DNA of 64,000 nt from positions 620,001 to 684,000 of the forward strand of contig NKIH01000001.1 in NCBI GenBank assembly GCA_002255925.1, written 5' to 3'. A program made the position numbers and the translations under genes. Under the pieces are notes generated by a model, which did not search any database, was not told the DNA's origin, and worked only from the letters and a program-made list of their open reading frames with translations. Below, piece after piece: positions 61,251-64,000 of the stretch. The stretch is from Burkholderiales bacterium PBB6 (GTDB taxonomy: Bacteria; Pseudomonadota; Gammaproteobacteria; Burkholderiales; Burkholderiaceae_C). How positions within the stretch are numbered: the first letter of the stretch is position 1; every line of letters begins with the position of its first letter.

Positions 61251-61576
61251 CGACCTGGGAGGCTGCGCTGACGATTGCCGGGCTGGCGCTGATCACGGTG
61301 CTGACCCGCGGCTTTTTCCTGATCCCCGAGCGCGAGGTGCCCATTCCTGTCTGGCTGCGCGAGGCCCTGCGTTATGCGCCGCTGGCCGCGCTGGTGGCCG
61401 TGGTGGTGCCCGAGATCGTGCTGACCCAGGGGCAGCTCATCCACACCTGGCAGGATGCGCGCCTGTTTGCCGCCTTGACCGGGGGACTGTGGTTCTGGTG
61501 GCAGCGTGGCATTCTCGGCACCATCCTCAGCGGCACCGCGGTGATGCTGGTCCTGCGCATCGGCCTGGGCTGGTAG
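61247..61576 (+). CDS. azlD: AzlD family exporter, small subunit
   Basis: Small membrane partner of AzlC, 109 residues with about four helices. Conserved features: LALITVLTRGFFLIPEREVPIPVWLREALRYAPLAALVAVVVPEIVL, a family hallmark with Pro-Glu in the third helix, and GGLWFWWQRGILGTILSGTAVMLVLR. ATG 61247 is in the ATGA overlap; an upstream extension in frame lies inside azlC and is not real. It is followed by pgk 74 bp later. Confidence 0.92.
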   Translation: MTTWEAALTIAGLALITVLTRGFFLIPEREVPIPVWLREALRYAPLAALVAVVVPEIVLTQGQLIHTWQDARLFAALTGGLWFWWQRGILGTILSGTAVMLVLRIGLGW

Positions 61577-61650
61577 CCGCCGCGCATTGCACACCGTTTG
61601 CCGAGTGAGATTTCCTTTCCTTTCCAACCTTTCAGAGACAAGCCTTCATC

Positions 61651-62844
61651 ATGAACGTGATCCGCTTCACTGACCTCGTTGCCCAGGGCCGTGCCCAGGG
61701 CCAGCGCGTTTTCATCCGTGCTGACCTGAACGTGCCGCAGGACGACGCCGGCAACATCACCGAAGACACCCGCGTGCGCGCCTCGGTGCCCTGCATCGAG
61801 CTGGCGCTGAAGGCCGGCGCCGCCGTGATGGTGACGTCCCACCTGGGCCGCCCGACCGAAGGCGAGTTCAAGGCCGAGGATTCGCTGGCCCCGGTGGCCA
61901 AGCGCCTTGGCGAGCTGCTGGGCCGCGAAGTGCGCCTGGTGTCCAACTGGGTCGACGGTGTGACCGTGGCTGCTGGTGAGGTGGTGCTGCTGGAAAACTG
62001 CCGCGTCAACAAGGGCGAGAAGAAGAACAACGCCGAGCTGGCGAAGAAGATGGCCGCCCTGTGCGACATCTACGTCAACGACGCGTTCGGCACCGCCCAC
62101 CGCGCCGAAGCCACCACCTACGGCATCGCCGAATACGCCCCCGTTGCCTGCGCCGGCCCCTTGCTGGCCGCAGAAATTGACGCCATCACCAAGGCGCTGG
62201 CGCAACCGAAGCGCCCGCTGGTGGCCATCGTCGCCGGCTCCAAGGTGTCGACCAAGCTGACCATCCTGCAAAGCCTGTCGAACAACGTGGACGGACTGAT
62301 CGTGGGTGGCGGCATCGCCAACACCTTCATGCTGGCCGCCGGTCTGAACATCGGCAAGAGCCTGGCGGAAGTCGATCTGGTCGGTGAAGCCAAGGCCGTG
62401 ATCGAAGCGATGGCCGCTCGCGGCGCCGCTGTGCCGATCCCGGTGGACGTGGTGTGCGCCAAGACCTTCTCGGCCACCGCTGAAGCCACCGTGAAGGCCG
62501 CCACCGACGTGGCCGATGACGACCTGATCCTCGACATCGGACCGAAGACCGCCGCCATCCTGGCTGATCAACTCATGGCTGCCGGCACCATCGTCTGGAA
62601 CGGCCCGGTGGGCGTGTTCGAGTTCGACGCGTTCTCGCACGGCACCGAAGCCATCGCCCGCGCCGTGGCGGCCTCCGATGCGTTCAGCATCGCTGGTGGC
62701 GGCGACACGCTGGCGGCCATCGCCAAGTACGGCATCGAGCAGGACGTCGGCTACATCTCCACCGGCGGCGGCGCCTTCCTGGAAGTGCTGGAAGGCAAGA
62801 CCCTGCCGGCTTTCGAGATCCTGAGCCGTCGCGCCGCGGGTTGA
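61651..62844 (+). CDS. pgk: Phosphoglycerate kinase
   Basis: Glycolytic/gluconeogenic kinase interconverting 1,3-bisphosphoglycerate and 3-phosphoglycerate with ATP formation; 397 residues. N-domain substrate site: [29 protein letters not shown] and [10 protein letters not shown]. Hinge and C-domain: [30 protein letters not shown], and the nucleotide-site [11 protein letters not shown] and [15 protein letters not shown] at the end. ATG 61651 is standard, though only a weak GAGA lies upstream. A GC-rich hairpin follows the stop. Confidence 0.97.
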   Translation: MNVIRFTDLVAQGRAQGQRVFIRADLNVPQDDAGNITEDTRVRASVPCIELALKAGAAVMVTSHLGRPTEGEFKAEDSLAPVAKRLGELLGREVRLVSNWVDGVTVAAGEVVLLENCRVNKGEKKNNAELAKKMAALCDIYVNDAFGTAHRAEATTYGIAEYAPVACAGPLLAAEIDAITKALAQPKRPLVAIVAGSKVSTKLTILQSLSNNVDGLIVGGGIANTFMLAAGLNIGKSLAEVDLVGEAKAVIEAMAARGAAVPIPVDVVCAKTFSATAEATVKAATDVADDDLILDIGPKTAAILADQLMAAGTIVWNGPVGVFEFDAFSHGTEAIARAVAASDAFSIAGGGDTLAAIAKYGIEQDVGYISTGGGAFLEVLEGKTLPAFEILSRRAAG

Positions 62845-62852
62845 GTGCCTGA

Positions 62853-62872
62853 GCCCGGGCGCTCGCCCGGGC
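62853..62872 (+). terminator. GC-rich hairpin after pgk
   Basis: GCCCGGGC (62853-62860) pairs with GCCCGGGC (62865-62872) around GCTC, all G-C. No T-run, so termination is uncertain; it may stabilise the pgk mRNA end. Confidence 0.5.
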
Positions 62873-62882
62873 AACATCGCCC

Positions 62883-62899
62883 CATGCAAGTTTTGCATG
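62883..62899. promoter_or_regulatory. Palindrome upstream of the malic enzyme gene
   Basis: CATGCAA (62883-62889), GTT, TTGCATG (62893-62899): perfect 7-bp arms with a 3-bp spacer, about 80 bp before the malic enzyme start. The size and symmetry suit an operator for a dimeric regulator (inference). Confidence 0.5.
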
Positions 62900-62977
62900 A
62901 TGTGGCGATTGCGGACGAGGGGCAGTGGTGGGGCGGGCTAAATTGCCAATTCCCCCCGCTGAAACCCCCTTCCGCCG

Positions 62978-64000
62978 ATGACCAAGCCTTCACTGTCCCC
63001 AGCCGAACAAGCTCTGCGTGACGCTGCCCTGGAATACCACCGCAGCCCGACGCGCGGCAAGATCGCCGTCACGCCCACCAAGCCGCTGTCGAATCAGCGC
63101 GACCTGAGTCTGGCGTACTCGCCCGGTGTGGCCTATGCCTGCCTGGCCATCGAGGAAGAGCCGACGCTGGCCGCTGACTACACCTCGCGCGCCAACCTGG
63201 TCGGTGTGATCACCAACGGCACCGCCGTGCTCGGCCTCGGCAACATCGGCCCGCTGGCGAGCAAGCCGGTGATGGAAGGCAAGGGCTGCCTGTTCAAGAA
63301 GTTCGCCGGCATCGATGTGTTTGACATCGAGCTGGCTGAAAACGACCCCGACAAGCTGGTCGAGATCATTGCCGCGATGGAGCCCACGCTCGGCGGCATC
63401 AACCTCGAAGACATCAAGGCGCCCGAGTGCTTCTACGTCGAGAAGAAGCTGCGTGAACGCCTGAGCATTCCGGTGTTCCATGACGACCAGCACGGCACGG
63501 CCATCATCTCTGGCGCGGCCCTGCTGAACGGCCTGGAACTGGTCGGCAAGCGCATCGATGAGGTCAAGCTGGCCGTGTCGGGCGCCGGCGCCGCCGCCAT
63601 CGCCTGCCTGGACTTGATGGTGGGCCTGGGCGTGAAGCCGGCCAACATCTTCGTGTGCGATTCCAAGGGCGTGATCCGCGCCGGCCGTGGCGACAAGCTC
63701 GACGAATCGAAGCAGCGTTATTGCCAGCAGACCGAGCACAGCACCTTGGCTGACGTGGTCAATGGCGCGGACGTGTTCCTGGGTTGCTCCGCGGCCGGCG
63801 TGCTGACGGCCGAGATGGTGAAGACCATGGCGGCCCAGCCCATCATCCTGGCGCTCGCCAACCCCGAGCCAGAAATTCGCCCGGAGCTGGCCAAGGCCGC
63901 ACGGCCGGATTGCATCATCGCCACCGGCCGCTCGGACTACCCGAACCAGGTCAACAACGTCCTGTGCTTCCCGTACATCTTCCGCGGCGCGCTCGACTGC
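62978..64000 (+). CDS. maeB: NADP-dependent malic enzyme, 5' part (runs off the window)
   Basis: First 341 codons; the frame is open at base 64000, so the gene is truncated by the window, not broken. It converts malate to pyruvate and CO2 with NADP+. N-terminal malic domain: [37 protein letters not shown] and [41 protein letters not shown], with metal-site Glu/Asp in [22 protein letters not shown]. The NAD(P)-domain is [19 protein letters not shown]. The sequence matches the long MaeB type, which usually carries a C-terminal phosphotransacetylase-like domain beyond this end. ATG 62978 begins [21 protein letters not shown]; no strong Shine-Dalgarno is evident. Confidence 0.93.
   Translation, partial: MTKPSLSPAEQALRDAALEYHRSPTRGKIAVTPTKPLSNQRDLSLAYSPGVAYACLAIEEEPTLAADYTSRANLVGVITNGTAVLGLGNIGPLASKPVMEGKGCLFKKFAGIDVFDIELAENDPDKLVEIIAAMEPTLGGINLEDIKAPECFYVEKKLRERLSIPVFHDDQHGTAIISGAALLNGLELVGKRIDEVKLAVSGAGAAAIACLDLMVGLGVKPANIFVCDSKGVIRAGRGDKLDESKQRYCQQTEHSTLADVVNGADVFLGCSAAGVLTAEMVKTMAAQPIILALANPEPEIRPELAKAARPDCIIATGRSDYPNQVNNVLCFPYIFRGALDC

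Overview
The window is a high-GC chromosomal segment of a betaproteobacterium, almost certainly order Burkholderiales and probably near the Leptothrix/Ideonella/Rubrivivax group. The order call rests on the tRNA-Tyr-Gly-Thr-tuf-tRNA-Trp-secE-nusG-rplKAJL-rpoBC block followed closely by the str, S10, spc and alpha ribosomal operons, and on the def/LysM/dprA/smg block. The genus-level guess is inference from gene order and protein style. I see no phage, insertion sequence, CRISPR array or rRNA gene.

Region by region: (1) 1-6083 is the accessory part, a cell-envelope cluster. It has two Sec-exported proteins with a short Leu-Asp-Asp...Val-(Ser/Thr)-Gly motif, a stand-alone C39-type cysteine peptidase, an outer-membrane beta-barrel protein, a FadL/OmpP1-type porin and a DUF2059 protein. 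A third motif-bearing secreted protein lies on the opposite strand. The layout resembles the poorly characterised 'Fil' loci of gammaproteobacteria. (2) 6551-10853 holds trpG-ltaE-trpD-trpC-ung; no trpE lies immediately upstream. (3) 10927-25132 holds three tRNAs, tuf, tRNA-Trp, secE-nusG, rplKA, rplJL and rpoBC, closed by a strong terminator. (4) 25219-25650 is a lone PIN-domain gene on the minus strand. (5) 25729-45867 is the translation super-cluster (rpsL-rpsG-fusA-tuf-rpsJ, rplC to rpsQ, a peroxiredoxin, rplN to secY, rpmJ to rplQ). It is subdivided by several promoters and hairpins visible in the sequence. (6) 45989-51652 holds dsbD, initiator tRNA-fMet and yajC-secD-secF. (7) 51701-59945 holds a DUF1631 gene, the smg-dprA-LysM group on the minus strand, and def-fmt-htpX. 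(8) 60024-64000 holds a small lipoprotein, azlCD, pgk and the 5' part of an NADP-malic enzyme gene cut by the window end.

Most of the window is core transcription, translation and secretion machinery: RNA polymerase, NusG, two EF-Tu genes, EF-G, about 30 ribosomal proteins, SecE/SecY/YajC/SecD/SecF, peptide deformylase, Met-tRNA formyltransferase and initiator tRNA. The more unusual signals are: a double-glycine-like propeptide motif shared by three exported proteins beside a C39 peptidase; a perfect 9-bp inverted repeat framing the spc promoter; overlapping mutually exclusive stems in the rplK leader; a promoter embedded in a hairpin before rplC; and two genes (peroxiredoxin, lipoprotein) whose starts lie just after an intrinsic-terminator-like hairpin and lack an obvious Shine-Dalgarno sequence.
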